DNA of 64,000 nt from Ruminococcus sp. (lineage in GTDB: Bacteria > Bacillota > Clostridia > Lachnospirales > Lachnospiraceae). Of this stretch, positions 1 to 9,258 are shown in pieces. The notes beneath the pieces are model-generated. The model had not been told where the DNA came from. It was given only the letters and a program-made list of their open reading frames with translations, and made no database searches. Position 1 is the stretch's first letter. Each line of letters starts with the position of its first letter. Both the position numbers and the translations under genes were made by a program. Location of the stretch: NCBI GenBank assembly GCA_020024635.1, contig JAHHTL010000002.1, forward strand, positions 1 through 64,000, in the 5' to 3' direction.

Positions 1-125
1 CGGAATGCATCATTTCAGAAATGTTTGATCACTGAAGAGAAAATGATTTATTCAACAATAGTGGTATTCTGTTAATTGTATTCTTATCATACATAAACTA
101 TTCTTGTATAAAGGAGGTACGAGAA
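1..125. other. Left-edge non-coding or gene-tail region
   Basis: No complete gene lies here. Frame 1 is open from base 1 to a TAA at 73-75 (24 codons), so this could be the tail of a gene starting outside the window, but the peptide is not recognisable. The decamer AACAATAGTG at 54-63 recurs at 2449-2458, upstream of the next gene. I see no convincing promoter with a sensible leader length, so the fucosidase downstream may be read from an upstream operon promoter. Confidence 0.4.
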
Positions 126-2429
126 ATGACAGATAAGATTTATTTAGAGCATCCGGCAAGAGAATGGGAAGAGGCATTTCCTATAGGAAATGGAAAGTTT
201 GGAGGAATGGTATTTGGTAAAACTGATACAGAAAAAATTTCATTGAATATTGATGAATTGTGGTCTGGATTTGGAAAAATAAAGAAAAGAAATAACTCAG
301 ATAAGACTCTTCAAATAGTAAGAAAGCTTATTAAAAATGAAAAAAATTATGAAGCAGAAACTATTTTACAAAAAGATTTTTTAAATGACTGGACAGAAGC
401 ATATTTACCATTGGGAAATTTGAATATAAGATATGGTTTTGAGGGAGAAATATCTGATTATAGAAGAATATTGGATATGGAAGAAGCCGTTGTTAATTGT
501 GAATTTAAAAAGGGAACCACGGTAATTGAAACTAAAACATATATTTCTCACCCAGATAAAATTATGGTTCATAAAATATCGTCAAGTAAAAGAATGGATA
601 TAGAAGTATGGTTAGACAGTCCATTAAAATATAAAATAAAATTTGATGATAAGAAGTTGTTATTGTATGGAAATGCTCCTTCGAGTGTGCAACCTAATTA
701 TTATAAATGTGATAATCCTGTTATATATGATGAGAATAATCCAGGAATGGGGTATTGTGTTGGTTTAGTAGATAAAAATGCAAGCAATGCTATAATTATT
801 AATAATAAGATCTGTTATAAAAACACAAACGACATTGTTCTCTATGTATATGCTGAAACTGCATATAGCATAGAAAAAGCTAGTATAGAAAGATCTGTTA
901 ACGATGTAATATCGAGTACAGAATTATATTTAGATGCAATAAAAAATAAAAAAGAAGAAGTTATTCGAGAGGAACATGAAAAAGATTACAGTAATTTATT
1001 TAATAGATGTTCATTATCGTTAAAATCCAATAAATTAGAGTATCCGACAGATTATTATCTTAGAAATTTTCAAAAATGCAAAGATAATTCATTAATCGAA
1101 TTGTTTTTTAACTATGGAAAATATCTTTTAATATCAAGTTCTAGAGAAAAAACAATGCCTGCTAATTTACAAGGAATATGGAATGATAAAATAAGGGCGC
1201 CATGGAGTAGCAATTATACAACAAATATTAATTTACAAATGAATTACTGGGCAGTAGAAAAATTGAATTTGTCAGAACTACATTTACCATTGATGGACAT
1301 GCTTATGAGATGTGTTACCACAGGAAGCATAATTGCAAAAAATCAGTTTGGTTCTTCAGGGTGGGTTTTAAATCATAATGTAGATGGATGGTTACATGCA
1401 AGTCCAGTTGGGAAATTGGGTCAAAAAAGAACTTCAAAATTTGGATATTTTCCGACAGCTTCAGGTTGGCTGTGTTTACACATATGGGAACATTATTTAT
1501 ATACGCAGGATAAAGAATTTTTAAAAAAATACTATGGAGTTTTAAAAGGCGCTTGCGATTTTTATGAAGATTATATTTCTGAAAAAGAAGAAACAATAGA
1601 GATAAATCCGTCTACATCACCAGAGAATATGTATTACGATGAAGAAGGTAGAGCATGTGCTTTATCTATAAATAGTACAATTGATTGCTCCATTATACGC
1701 TGTTTGTTTAAGGAGATGGCGGCTGTAACTAAAATATTGAATTTAGATGAAGAATATGCAAAGAGACTTGATGCATTGGCAAATAAAATCCCTAAATATA
1801 GAATATCGAAAGATGGAACAATAGCTGAATGGATAGAAGATTATCCAGAAGTTTTTCCGGAACACAGACACATATCTCATTTGTTTGGAATATTTCCAGG
1901 AAGAGATATCAAAGTAACAAAAGAAGTATCCGATGCATGTATTAAAACACTAAAAAAACGAACAATGGAAGGAACAGCATGGTGCAAAATTTGGAAAGCC
2001 TGTATATATGCCAGAATAAAAGAGTCTGAACTATCATATGAGCAACTTTGTAAATTGATTCAATTATACGAAGGAACGGATATCAATTATGAAACAAGTG
2101 GATGTTATCTAAATTTATTTACAGCAACACCTTTACAGATAGATGGGAATCTGGGTTTTCCAGCAGCTGTTATAGAGATGCTTATTCGAGATGATTTAGA
2201 AGAAATAGAGTTATTACCAGCTTTGCCACTAAAATGGAAGGATGGGGAGATAAAAGGGGTAAAAATTATTGGTGGTCATATTATTTCTTTTAAATGGGAA
2301 AATAGTAAAATTATTGATGCTGTAATTGATATCCATGGAAGGTTTGAAAAAGATATTATAGTGAATGAAAATAGAAAAAAATATGTGTGTGAAAACTGCC
2401 AAAAATTAAACATTATGATTGAAAAATAA
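126..2429 (+). CDS. GH95 family alpha-L-fucosidase
   Basis: Glycoside hydrolase family 95, inverting enzymes that usually release alpha-1,2-linked L-fucose from H-antigen, mucin or milk-type glycans. The 767 residues cover the whole family length: an N-terminal beta domain (about 1-240), an (alpha/alpha)6 catalytic barrel (about 290-690) and a C-terminal beta domain. Asn367 and Asn369 in TTNINLQMNYW, Glu500 in STSPEN and Asp673 in QIDGNLG match the Asn-x-Asn, Glu and Asp catalytic residues of bifidobacterial AfcA. There is no signal peptide or anchor, so it should act in the cytoplasm on imported oligosaccharides. A clear AAAGGAGG lies 8-9 bases before the ATG. It lies upstream of and parallel to the AfuA-type importer; no terminator separates them, but the gap is about 105 bases. 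Linkage preference cannot be read from sequence. Confidence 0.92.
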   Translation: MTDKIYLEHPAREWEEAFPIGNGKFGGMVFGKTDTEKISLNIDELWSGFGKIKKRNNSDKTLQIVRKLIKNEKNYEAETILQKDFLNDWTEAYLPLGNLNIRYGFEGEISDYRRILDMEEAVVNCEFKKGTTVIETKTYISHPDKIMVHKISSSKRMDIEVWLDSPLKYKIKFDDKKLLLYGNAPSSVQPNYYKCDNPVIYDENNPGMGYCVGLVDKNASNAIIINNKICYKNTNDIVLYVYAETAYSIEKASIERSVNDVISSTELYLDAIKNKKEEVIREEHEKDYSNLFNRCSLSLKSNKLEYPTDYYLRNFQKCKDNSLIELFFNYGKYLLISSSREKTMPANLQGIWNDKIRAPWSSNYTTNINLQMNYWAVEKLNLSELHLPLMDMLMRCVTTGSIIAKNQFGSSGWVLNHNVDGWLHASPVGKLGQKRTSKFGYFPTASGWLCLHIWEHYLYTQDKEFLKKYYGVLKGACDFYEDYISEKEETIEINPSTSPENMYYDEEGRACALSINSTIDCSIIRCLFKEMAAVTKILNLDEEYAKRLDALANKIPKYRISKDGTIAEWIEDYPEVFPEHRHISHLFGIFPGRDIKVTKEVSDACIKTLKKRTMEGTAWCKIWKACIYARIKESELSYEQLCKLIQLYEGTDINYETSGCYLNLFTATPLQIDGNLGFPAAVIEMLIRDDLEEIELLPALPLKWKDGEIKGVKIIGGHIISFKWENSKIIDAVIDIHGRFEKDIIVNENRKKYVCENCQKLNIMIEK

Positions 2430-2534
2430 AAGGAATAAGAGTTTTTTTAACAATAGTGTGTTTTAGTGTATTGATATATAAAGGTGTGGACTTTATGATG
2501 AAATCAAATAAAAAATGATTACGGAGGTAAAAAC

Positions 2535-3581
2535 ATGAAAAGGGCAGTTGCATTTTTACTTATGCTTAGTCTTTTGTGTACTTCTTTGGTCGGATGTGGA
2601 ACAAAAGAAGAGACGAAAGAAAAAGCAAAAACGGAGGAAAAAAAGGAAGAATCGGGAACGTTGGTAGTGTATTCACCAGCTCCAGAGGCGATGTTAACCA
2701 TGATTGTTCAGGAATTTCAGGATAGAACTGGAATTGAAGTAGAATTGGTTCAGGCAGGATCAGGAGAATTATTTACGAGAATTGAGTCTGAAAGTGAAAA
2801 TCCGTTGGCAGATATTATGTTTGGTGGTGGCGCTGAAGCCGCAGAATCTTATAAGCAGTATCTCCAGCCATATGAATCTTCAGAGTTGGAAAATATTGCA
2901 GATATTTATAAGAGCGAAGATCATACATGGACTGGGACATTCGTTTCACCAACAGCGATTATGTACAATAAAGATTTAGTTCCTGAAAATGAAATTCCAA
3001 CAGGATGGAAAGACTTTGGAGATGAAAAATGGAAAGGAAAGATAGCGTTTGCTGATCCCGCATCTTCAGGTTCATCATATACAACATTAACCATTCTTTT
3101 ATCAGCTATGGGAGCAGGAAATCCAAACGATGGTTGGGAGTTTGTTAAATCATATGTTGATACTTTGGATGGAAACATTTTAAGTAGTTCATCAGCACCA
3201 CATAAAGGAACAGCAGATGGAGAGTATGCAATGTGTATTACACAAGAGCAGGCCATTTTGAACTACATTGCAGCTGGAGCTGAGAATGTAGGTATTGTGT
3301 ATCCAGAAGAAGGAACAGGTGCAATTCCATCTACGGTATCAATTATTAAGGGAGCGCCAAATGCTTCAAATGCAGAGAAATTTGTTGATTTTGTTCTTAG
3401 TAAAGAAGTGCAGGCAAAACTTCCAGAATATTTGTATCACTGTGTAAGAACAGATATTGAAGAAAAAGGCGGGTTTGCTCCAATTAGTGAGATTAAAATG
3501 GCAGACTTTGACTTCCTTTCTGCGGCAGAGAATAAGGATGAAAACATTCAAAAATGGAATGACATTGTAATTGGTAAATAG
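2535..3581 (+). CDS. AfuA/FbpA-type ABC transporter solute-binding lipoprotein
   Basis: Extracellular binding protein of the ferric/hexose-phosphate/phosphonate class (COG1840-like). The N-terminus is a lipoprotein signal with lipobox LVGC (Cys at about residue 21) followed by a charged Lys/Glu linker; the mature fold starts at about residue 42 (TLVVYSPAPEAM). The 348 residues are typical. The adjacent tyrosine pair that binds iron in FbpA-type proteins is absent (no Tyr-Tyr occurs anywhere), so ferric iron is a poor guess. An organophosphate such as a hexose phosphate or phosphonate is more likely. The RBS ACGGAGG precedes the ATG. The gene is followed by a stable hairpin and then its ATPase and permease genes. 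The ligand itself is inferred, not shown. Confidence 0.85.
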   Translation: MKRAVAFLLMLSLLCTSLVGCGTKEETKEKAKTEEKKEESGTLVVYSPAPEAMLTMIVQEFQDRTGIEVELVQAGSGELFTRIESESENPLADIMFGGGAEAAESYKQYLQPYESSELENIADIYKSEDHTWTGTFVSPTAIMYNKDLVPENEIPTGWKDFGDEKWKGKIAFADPASSGSSYTTLTILLSAMGAGNPNDGWEFVKSYVDTLDGNILSSSSAPHKGTADGEYAMCITQEQAILNYIAAGAENVGIVYPEEGTGAIPSTVSIIKGAPNASNAEKFVDFVLSKEVQAKLPEYLYHCVRTDIEEKGGFAPISEIKMADFDFLSAAENKDENIQKWNDIVIGK

Positions 3582-3594
3582 AATTTGATATAGC

Positions 3595-3631
3595 ATGAAA
3601 CAAGGGGATGAAATTCATCCCTTTGTTTCAT
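3595..3631 (+). repeat. Hairpin between binding-protein and ATPase genes
   Basis: Left arm 3595-3612 and right arm 3614-3631 are inverted repeats with one G/A mismatch (core AAGGGGATG / CATCCCTTT). It lies after the binding-protein stop and just before the ATPase RBS. No clean U-tract follows, so it looks like an mRNA-stabilising or partial-attenuation stem that would raise binding protein over transporter. It also makes the upstream ATG at 3608, buried in the stem, an unlikely start. Confidence 0.6.
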
Positions 3632-3646
3632 AAGAAGAGGAGAAAT

Positions 3647-4738
3647 ATGAGTCAGAATGTAATCATTAATGATGTTGTAAAAAAATATGGGGATTTTCAT
3701 GCAGTAGATCATGCAAGCTTAAAAATTGAAGAAGGAGAATTATTTACCTTGTTAGGTCCTTCAGGTTGCGGAAAAACAACTTTATTACGTATGATAGCTG
3801 GATTTAATAGTATTGAAGAAGGAACCATTAGGTTTGGGGAAAAAGTTGTAAATAATATAGAGGCTCATAGAAGAAATATAGGAATGGTTTTTCAAAATTA
3901 TGCTATTTTTCCTCATATGACAGTATTTGAAAATGTGGCATATGGTTTGAAGGCGAGAAAAGTTGAAAAGAGAGAAATTGAAAAAAGAGTCAATGAAGCA
4001 TTAGAGATGGTTCAAATTTTAAATTTGAAAGATAGACATCCAGCGAATATGTCTGGGGGACAGCAACAGCGAGTTGCATTAGCAAGAGCTATTGTAATTC
4101 ATCCAGATATTTTATTAATGGATGAGCCATTATCTAATTTGGATGCTAAATTACGAATCCAGATGAGAACGACAATTAAAAAAGTACAGAAAAAACTAGG
4201 GATTACCACCATTTATGTGACGCATGATCAGGAGGAAGCATTAGCAATTTCCGATAGAATTGCGGTCATGAAAGATGGTAAAATTCAGCAGGTTGGAAAA
4301 CCACAAGAAATTTATTCAAGACCTGCAAATGAGTTTGTGGCTAATTTCATTGGAACGTCTAATATTTTGAATGGAACGATAGTTAGTAAAGATAGGAATC
4401 ATAATTATAAAATTAATTTAGGTGGTTCAGAAGTAATAACAGCTAAATTAACGGATCTAAGTGAAAAAGAGGTGAAAGTATCTGTTAGGCCGGAAGAATT
4501 TGTCTTCAGTTTAGAAAAAGAAGGAATTTTAGGAAAAGTTGTAATGAGTACATTCTTAGGAGATTTCATCAATTATGAAGTTGAATTGGAAGACGGAAAA
4601 GTAGTTGAAGTGAATCAATACAGCAAAGACATGTTGAAGGAATATGAAGCAGGAGTAGAGGTATATTTAAAAGTTTTAGAAAAGCGTGTGAATATTTTTG
4701 ATGGTTCTGGAAAGGAGGCTTTACTCTGTGAAAAATAA
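3647..4738 (+). CDS. ABC transporter ATP-binding protein (AfuC/PotA-like)
   Basis: Nucleotide-binding subunit driving uptake through the adjacent permease. Walker A is LGPSGCGKTT, the signature is MSGGQQQRVALARA, Walker B is ILLMDEPLSNLDA, and the switch His lies in YVTHDQEEA. The C-terminal quarter is a TOBE-type regulatory domain with SVRPEEF. The start is set at ATG 3647 (363 residues) because GAAGAGGAG sits directly upstream. The in-frame ATG at 3608 would add 13 residues and lies inside the preceding hairpin. It overlaps the permease gene by 11 bases, implying translational coupling. The fold matches the Fe3+/spermidine/phosphonate importer group rather than MsmX-type sugar ATPases. Confidence 0.93.
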   Translation: MSQNVIINDVVKKYGDFHAVDHASLKIEEGELFTLLGPSGCGKTTLLRMIAGFNSIEEGTIRFGEKVVNNIEAHRRNIGMVFQNYAIFPHMTVFENVAYGLKARKVEKREIEKRVNEALEMVQILNLKDRHPANMSGGQQQRVALARAIVIHPDILLMDEPLSNLDAKLRIQMRTTIKKVQKKLGITTIYVTHDQEEALAISDRIAVMKDGKIQQVGKPQEIYSRPANEFVANFIGTSNILNGTIVSKDRNHNYKINLGGSEVITAKLTDLSEKEVKVSVRPEEFVFSLEKEGILGKVVMSTFLGDFINYEVELEDGKVVEVNQYSKDMLKEYEAGVEVYLKVLEKRVNIFDGSGKEALLCEK

Positions 4739-6380
4739 GAAAAAAAGCATGGATTGCTGGAAGATAATTACACTCGTATTAATGTTAGTTGTTGGAATTA
4801 TATTAGTGTATCCATTGATGATGCTTGGGACAAAGAGTTTTTTTGATCCAGAAACGGGAGGATTTACATTAAGTCATTATTTTGATTTTTTCACATTAAA
4901 ATATTATTTGTTAGCTTTAAAAAACAGTTTTGTCGTTTGTATAGTTGCTACAATTGCAGCGACTATAATAGGGGTTCCCATTGCATATATTGCAACTAGA
5001 TATACGATAAAAGGTAAAAAAGTTCTTGACATGATTATTATTTTGTCAATGATATCACCACCTTTTATAGGAGCATATTCATGGATATTGTTATTTGGAA
5101 GAAGTGGATTTATTACAAATATTTTTTCGAAATTCGGAGTTGTTTTGCCATCAATTTATGGGTTTTGGGGAATGGTTTTTGTATTTGCGATCAAATTCTT
5201 TCCACATATTTATTTATATGTGACAGGGGCATTAGGATCCATTGACGTTTCATTAGAAGAGGCTTCTGAGAATTTAGGAATGTCTAAGTTAAAAAGAATA
5301 AGAACTATTACCTTGCCTTTAATTTTACCTACAATTTCAGCTGCGATGTTAATGGTGTTTATGGCTGCACTGGCCGATTTTGGAACACCAATGATGATTG
5401 GAGAAGGATATAAAGTTTTACCGGTATTAATTTATCAAGCATACTTAAGTGAAATGGGTGGAAATGCTACGATGGCAAGTACTATGAGTGTTGTTATGAT
5501 TTTATGTGCATTCTTGGTATTAATGATACAGAGAATGGTTATTTCAAAGAAAAATTACACGATGAGTATGTTGAGACCACCAGAACCAGAAAAAATAACA
5601 GGGATCAAGAAAGTAATCTTAACAGGAATCTGTTATTTGATTGCATTTATAGGTATTTTGCCACAGTTGACAGTTACACTAACATCATTTATGAATACAA
5701 GTGGACCTATATTTGTAGAAGGATTTGGATTAGATAGTTATAGAAAGATTATGGACACATGCGGAAAATCCATCATACATACATTTAGTTATTCTCTAAT
5801 TTCTATTGTAGTCATGATTGTAGTTGGAGTTTTAATTGCATATTTATCTGTAAGAAAAAGAAATGCTTTCACGAAGATTTTGGATACTCTTGTAATGTTT
5901 CCATATGTTATTCCTGGATCTGTATTAGGAATCGCGTTACTATTAAGTTTTAATAAACAACCATTTTACCTTACGGGATCCTGGTTAATTTTGGTGATTG
6001 CTTATATTATAAGAAAATTGCCGTATACAGTAAGATCATCATCAGCTATTTTATATCAAATTGATGAGTCCATTGAAGAAGCTTCTATCAATTTAGGAGT
6101 GTCTCCGCTTAAGACATTCTTTAAGACAACAGCAATTCTAATGATTCCGGGTGTATTTTCAGGAGCAATTATGAGTTGGATTACGACAATAAATGAGTTA
6201 AGCTCCAGTGTTATGTTATACACTGCACGAACATCAACTATTGCAGTTTCTATTTATACAGAAGTATTAAGAGGAAACTATGGAACCGCGGCTGCATTGT
6301 CTGTTGTTTTGTCGATAACCAGCATGATTTCCGTATTTTTATTTACAAAATTATCGGGTGGAAAGAGCTTGTCTCTTTAA
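4728..6380 (+). CDS. ABC transporter permease, fused two-domain (AfuB/FbpB-like)
   Basis: Membrane subunit of the importer, about 12 hydrophobic helices in two homologous halves. Each half carries an EAA coupling loop: EEASENLGMSKLKRIRTITLP in the first and EEASINLGVSPLKTFFKT in the second, so one polypeptide replaces two permeases, as in FbpB/AfuB. GTG 4728 is preferred (550 residues) because AAAGGAGG at 4711-4718 is correctly spaced. A TTG at 4698 would add ten residues but has no RBS. It is the last gene of the importer operon and converges with the YesN-type regulator across a shared hairpin terminator. Confidence 0.9.
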   Translation: MKNKKKSMDCWKIITLVLMLVVGIILVYPLMMLGTKSFFDPETGGFTLSHYFDFFTLKYYLLALKNSFVVCIVATIAATIIGVPIAYIATRYTIKGKKVLDMIIILSMISPPFIGAYSWILLFGRSGFITNIFSKFGVVLPSIYGFWGMVFVFAIKFFPHIYLYVTGALGSIDVSLEEASENLGMSKLKRIRTITLPLILPTISAAMLMVFMAALADFGTPMMIGEGYKVLPVLIYQAYLSEMGGNATMASTMSVVMILCAFLVLMIQRMVISKKNYTMSMLRPPEPEKITGIKKVILTGICYLIAFIGILPQLTVTLTSFMNTSGPIFVEGFGLDSYRKIMDTCGKSIIHTFSYSLISIVVMIVVGVLIAYLSVRKRNAFTKILDTLVMFPYVIPGSVLGIALLLSFNKQPFYLTGSWLILVIAYIIRKLPYTVRSSSAILYQIDESIEEASINLGVSPLKTFFKTTAILMIPGVFSGAIMSWITTINELSSSVMLYTARTSTIAVSIYTEVLRGNYGTAAALSVVLSITSMISVFLFTKLSGGKSLSL

Positions 6381-6423
6381 AGAAAATAGTGGGAGAAAAG
6401 AACGTAATACATCAATAAAAGAA

Positions 6424-6495
6424 AAGATGGGGCGTACAATTTTTTCTTGGATTAACAAAGTATAGTTAATACAAGGGGATGTTCGCTCCATCTTT
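6424..6495. terminator. Bidirectional terminator between converging operons
   Basis: AAGATGGGGCG (6424-6434) pairs with CGCTCCATCTT (6484-6494) with one G-U pair across a long loop. The right arm runs into TTATTTTTAT on the plus strand, and A-rich sequence flanks the left arm for the minus strand. It can end both the importer operon and the two-component operon. Confidence 0.55.
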
Positions 6496-6521
6496 ATTTT
6501 TATAGCAAAAGAAGAGGTCAA

Positions 6522-7310
6522 TTATTCATATCCATAGAATTTTTTTCTATATTCTTTTGGAGTAAGATGAGTGATTTTTTTGAAAATAACACTAAAATAA
6601 CGTTGATCTTTATAACCAACTTGTTCAGCAATCAGATATATCTTTTTATCGGGCTCCGCAAGTAATTCGCAAGCCTTACTGATTCTGCATCGAGCAAGAT
6701 AATCTATAAAGGAATAGTTTAAATGTTCTTTGAATAATTTCGTCAGATAACTTTCACTAATTAACAGATGTTTACAAAGATCTTTAAGAGAGATATCTTC
6801 ATGATACTTTTCTACAATGTATTGGATTGCTTTATTTATATATCTATTTTTTGATGAATTGTTTAAAATAAAAGATTCTAATGAATCAGGAGAGTGTTTT
6901 GGGGTATCTTTTTTGGGATAAAATAAAGAAACACTATTTTTTTCTAATTTTTTCTTTACATGCAAAATGGAATCCACAAATTCGTCTTCATCAAGTGGCT
7001 TGCATAAAAATTCTGAGACGCCAAGATGAATGGCTTGTTTTGCATATGAAAAATCATCGTAGCCAGACATGATAATAAATTCGGCATCGTGATAGTGCTT
7101 TGCTTTTTCGATTACTTGAAGCCCATTCAAGATAGGCATACGGATATCAGTAATTAAGAGATCCGGCTTATATTTAATGAATAAATCAAGAGCTTCTTGA
7201 CCATTTTTGGCTTCGCCAATTATTTCGCAATCTAAACTGTTCCAATCAGTTGTTAAAATTAATCCTTTACGAAGAATATGTTCATCTTCTGCAATAATAC
7301 ATCTAATCAT
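6522..7310 (-). CDS. YesN-type response regulator, AraC-family output
   Basis: Two-component regulator: receiver domain at about 1-120 with acidic pocket Glu8/Asp9 and phospho-acceptor Asp55 in LLITDIRMP, a short linker, and two AraC helix-turn-helices at about 160-262 (ISLKDLCKHLLISESYLTKLF and the GYKDQRYFSVIFKK motif). Start 7310 (262 residues) is chosen because GAGGAG sits seven bases upstream. An ATG at 7325 would add five residues and spoil that spacing. The start overlaps the end of the kinase gene, so the two are translationally coupled. At 262 residues it is shorter than many YesN proteins (about 350-540), lacking most of the linker. Likely target: the convergent importer operon. Confidence 0.9.
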   Translation of the reverse strand: MIRCIIAEDEHILRKGLILTTDWNSLDCEIIGEAKNGQEALDLFIKYKPDLLITDIRMPILNGLQVIEKAKHYHDAEFIIMSGYDDFSYAKQAIHLGVSEFLCKPLDEDEFVDSILHVKKKLEKNSVSLFYPKKDTPKHSPDSLESFILNNSSKNRYINKAIQYIVEKYHEDISLKDLCKHLLISESYLTKLFKEHLNYSFIDYLARCRISKACELLAEPDKKIYLIAEQVGYKDQRYFSVIFKKITHLTPKEYRKKFYGYE

Positions 7311-9108
7311 AGTGTGTCTCCTCATTTATATGATACGGTAAAGTGATGGTTACAGTTGTGCCTTTGTTTAAGCAGCTTTCTAAAGTAATGCCATAAGTAT
7401 CACCATAATATAGCTGAATACGTTGGTGAATATTCCTTATACCAATGTGAAGCGTAGATGAGGAATGGTCTATAGTTGAAAGTAAAGATTGGCAAGTTTC
7501 TGGTGCCATACCAATTCCGTTATCCGCTATTCGTATGATTAACATTTGGTTTGATCGGTATCCGATTATAGTAAGTAAGCCCTGTTTTGGGGAAGGCTCT
7601 ATTCCATGTAACATTGCATTTTCAACAATGGGTTGTAATAATAAACTGGGAACTTTGTAATCAAGTATTTCTGGTTCAAAGTCCATAATTACGTCAAACT
7701 TATTTGAAAATCGAATTTTTTGAATCGCAATATAATCGTCCAGAGATTTTAAGCAAGATTGAATGGATTCAAATTCATTAGCAGTTCTAAAAGATTTTTT
7801 TAAAAGCGAAGAAAGACTTTTTGTCATAATAAAGATTTCTTCGTTATTTTCAATTTTTGCAAGATATTTAATAGAATCAAGTGTATTCGCAATAAAATGA
7901 GGATTGATTTGTGATTGCAAGTTCTTTAATTCGGAGATTCTTAGCAATTCTTGTTTTTCGTGGTCTTTTATAAATAAATCTTTGATTTTTTTTGTCATGG
8001 AATTAAATTGTTTTGCAACATATCCAAATTCATCTTCTCGATTCATAGGAATTTGAATATCAAAATCCCCCGTTTCCATTTTTTCCATGGACTTCACAAT
8101 TGTTTTTAAAGGTGTATTAATTGTTTTGGACAGTATTAAAGAAAAAATAATACATAGTACAACCGTAAAACATACGGTAAATAGTAAAATGTATACAATA
8201 ATATCTAGGTTTCCAAGGACAAGATCCATATTGATTCCACCCAATAAAATTAAATTGTATTTTGATGAGTGTTTATAGGTTAGTAGATTATTAAATCCAT
8301 TTTTATTATCGATTAAATATCCAAATTTATTTTCTGAAATTTCATCTGGAAGAGAGATGAAATTGGATAGAGATGCAAAACTATTGTTATTCCACAAAAT
8401 GTAGTTTTGAGAGGAAACAAGAGAAAAATTAATTGGGAGCATCTCTGAATTTTTTGTTGTTTGAAAAGTTAGGGTGTCCAATGGAACATCGAAAGCGAGA
8501 AAACCGAGTAAAGTGTTTTGTTCGTAGACAGCTTTTATCGAGACACCTGCAATTTCTGACGTATTATTTGATTCGTATTTGACAGGATAAAAAATAGGAC
8601 AGAAACTTTCTTTTGCTTTTCGATAAAATCCCCAATTGTAATTTCTTGCTAAATTATACATTTCAGGTGTGTTTTTTAAAGAAAGGATCTGATTGTCTTT
8701 ACAACGAATAATATGGATATTACTAATAGGTTTTTGACGATCTAATACGTTTGTACTTATTTGCAAAGAATCTGATTCGTTATAAATTGAATTTGAAATT
8801 TTAAGACTAGTGGAATAAACTTCTTCGTGAAATTTCACATAGTCATCAGTAGATAACGTCTCTTTTTTTAATAAAGAATATACGAGTGGAGAATTTGAAA
8901 AGGTTTCATTTGTATTTGTATAGATCTCCAATGTTTTTTCAATGGACGACAGTGTATTAGATACCGTTCGTTGTGATTCATGAATTAAGCGGTCATGCGT
9001 CATCTTTCGGGTTAGAACACTGGTTATGCCAGCAATAAATAAAGTCGGAAGGACACCGATAATTAGCAAATATAAGAAAATCTTTTGATAGAAAGGTAGT
9101 CTTTTCAT
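7303..9108 (-). CDS. YesM-type membrane sensor histidine kinase
   Basis: Sensor kinase: one N-terminal membrane helix (about 12-30), an extracellular Cache-like region (about 31-300), a second helix (about 302-325), HAMP (about 326-378, ending PMNREDEFGYVAKQFN), a coiled coil, then the His-kinase domain with His404 in QINPHF and a HATPase domain with N-box ENAMLHG, ADNGIGM and the G2-like LHIGIRNI. At 601 residues it is full length. It is first in a two-gene operon with the YesN-like regulator and has a good minus-strand promoter upstream. The kinase faces the AfuA-type importer, similar in logic to HptSR/HptA sensing of glucose-6-phosphate in Staphylococcus; the signal is inferred. Confidence 0.93.
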   Translation of the reverse strand: MKRLPFYQKIFLYLLIIGVLPTLFIAGITSVLTRKMTHDRLIHESQRTVSNTLSSIEKTLEIYTNTNETFSNSPLVYSLLKKETLSTDDYVKFHEEVYSTSLKISNSIYNESDSLQISTNVLDRQKPISNIHIIRCKDNQILSLKNTPEMYNLARNYNWGFYRKAKESFCPIFYPVKYESNNTSEIAGVSIKAVYEQNTLLGFLAFDVPLDTLTFQTTKNSEMLPINFSLVSSQNYILWNNNSFASLSNFISLPDEISENKFGYLIDNKNGFNNLLTYKHSSKYNLILLGGINMDLVLGNLDIIVYILLFTVCFTVVLCIIFSLILSKTINTPLKTIVKSMEKMETGDFDIQIPMNREDEFGYVAKQFNSMTKKIKDLFIKDHEKQELLRISELKNLQSQINPHFIANTLDSIKYLAKIENNEEIFIMTKSLSSLLKKSFRTANEFESIQSCLKSLDDYIAIQKIRFSNKFDVIMDFEPEILDYKVPSLLLQPIVENAMLHGIEPSPKQGLLTIIGYRSNQMLIIRIADNGIGMAPETCQSLLSTIDHSSSTLHIGIRNIHQRIQLYYGDTYGITLESCLNKGTTVTITLPYHINEETHYD

Positions 9109-9144
9109 AAAATCTCAATCCTTCCATATAATGTTTATTTATTC

Positions 9145-9173
9145 ATTTTATCATATAAAAACCTTTAAGACAA
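9145..9173 (-). promoter_or_regulatory. SigA-type promoter of the sensor kinase operon
   Basis: On the minus strand TTGTCT (9168-9173) and TAAAAT (9145-9150) are separated by exactly 17 bases, about 40 bases before the kinase start. A good match to the housekeeping consensus. Confidence 0.6.
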
Positions 9174-9258
9174 AGAGAATCTTTTATCATTCTGACCATT
9201 TCCAACACAATCTTCCGAACTTTTTTGTGAAAGCAAAGGTATCCTTAATTGATATATA

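Noticed and set aside
1315..1596. Minus-strand open frame of 93 codons
   Set aside because: Lies entirely inside the GH95 gene with no RBS and no family resemblance; shadow of the coding strand.
2535..3581. Annotation as ferric-iron binding protein
   Set aside because: The class matches, but the adjacent Tyr pair used for iron is absent, so only the broader AfuA/FbpA class is claimed.
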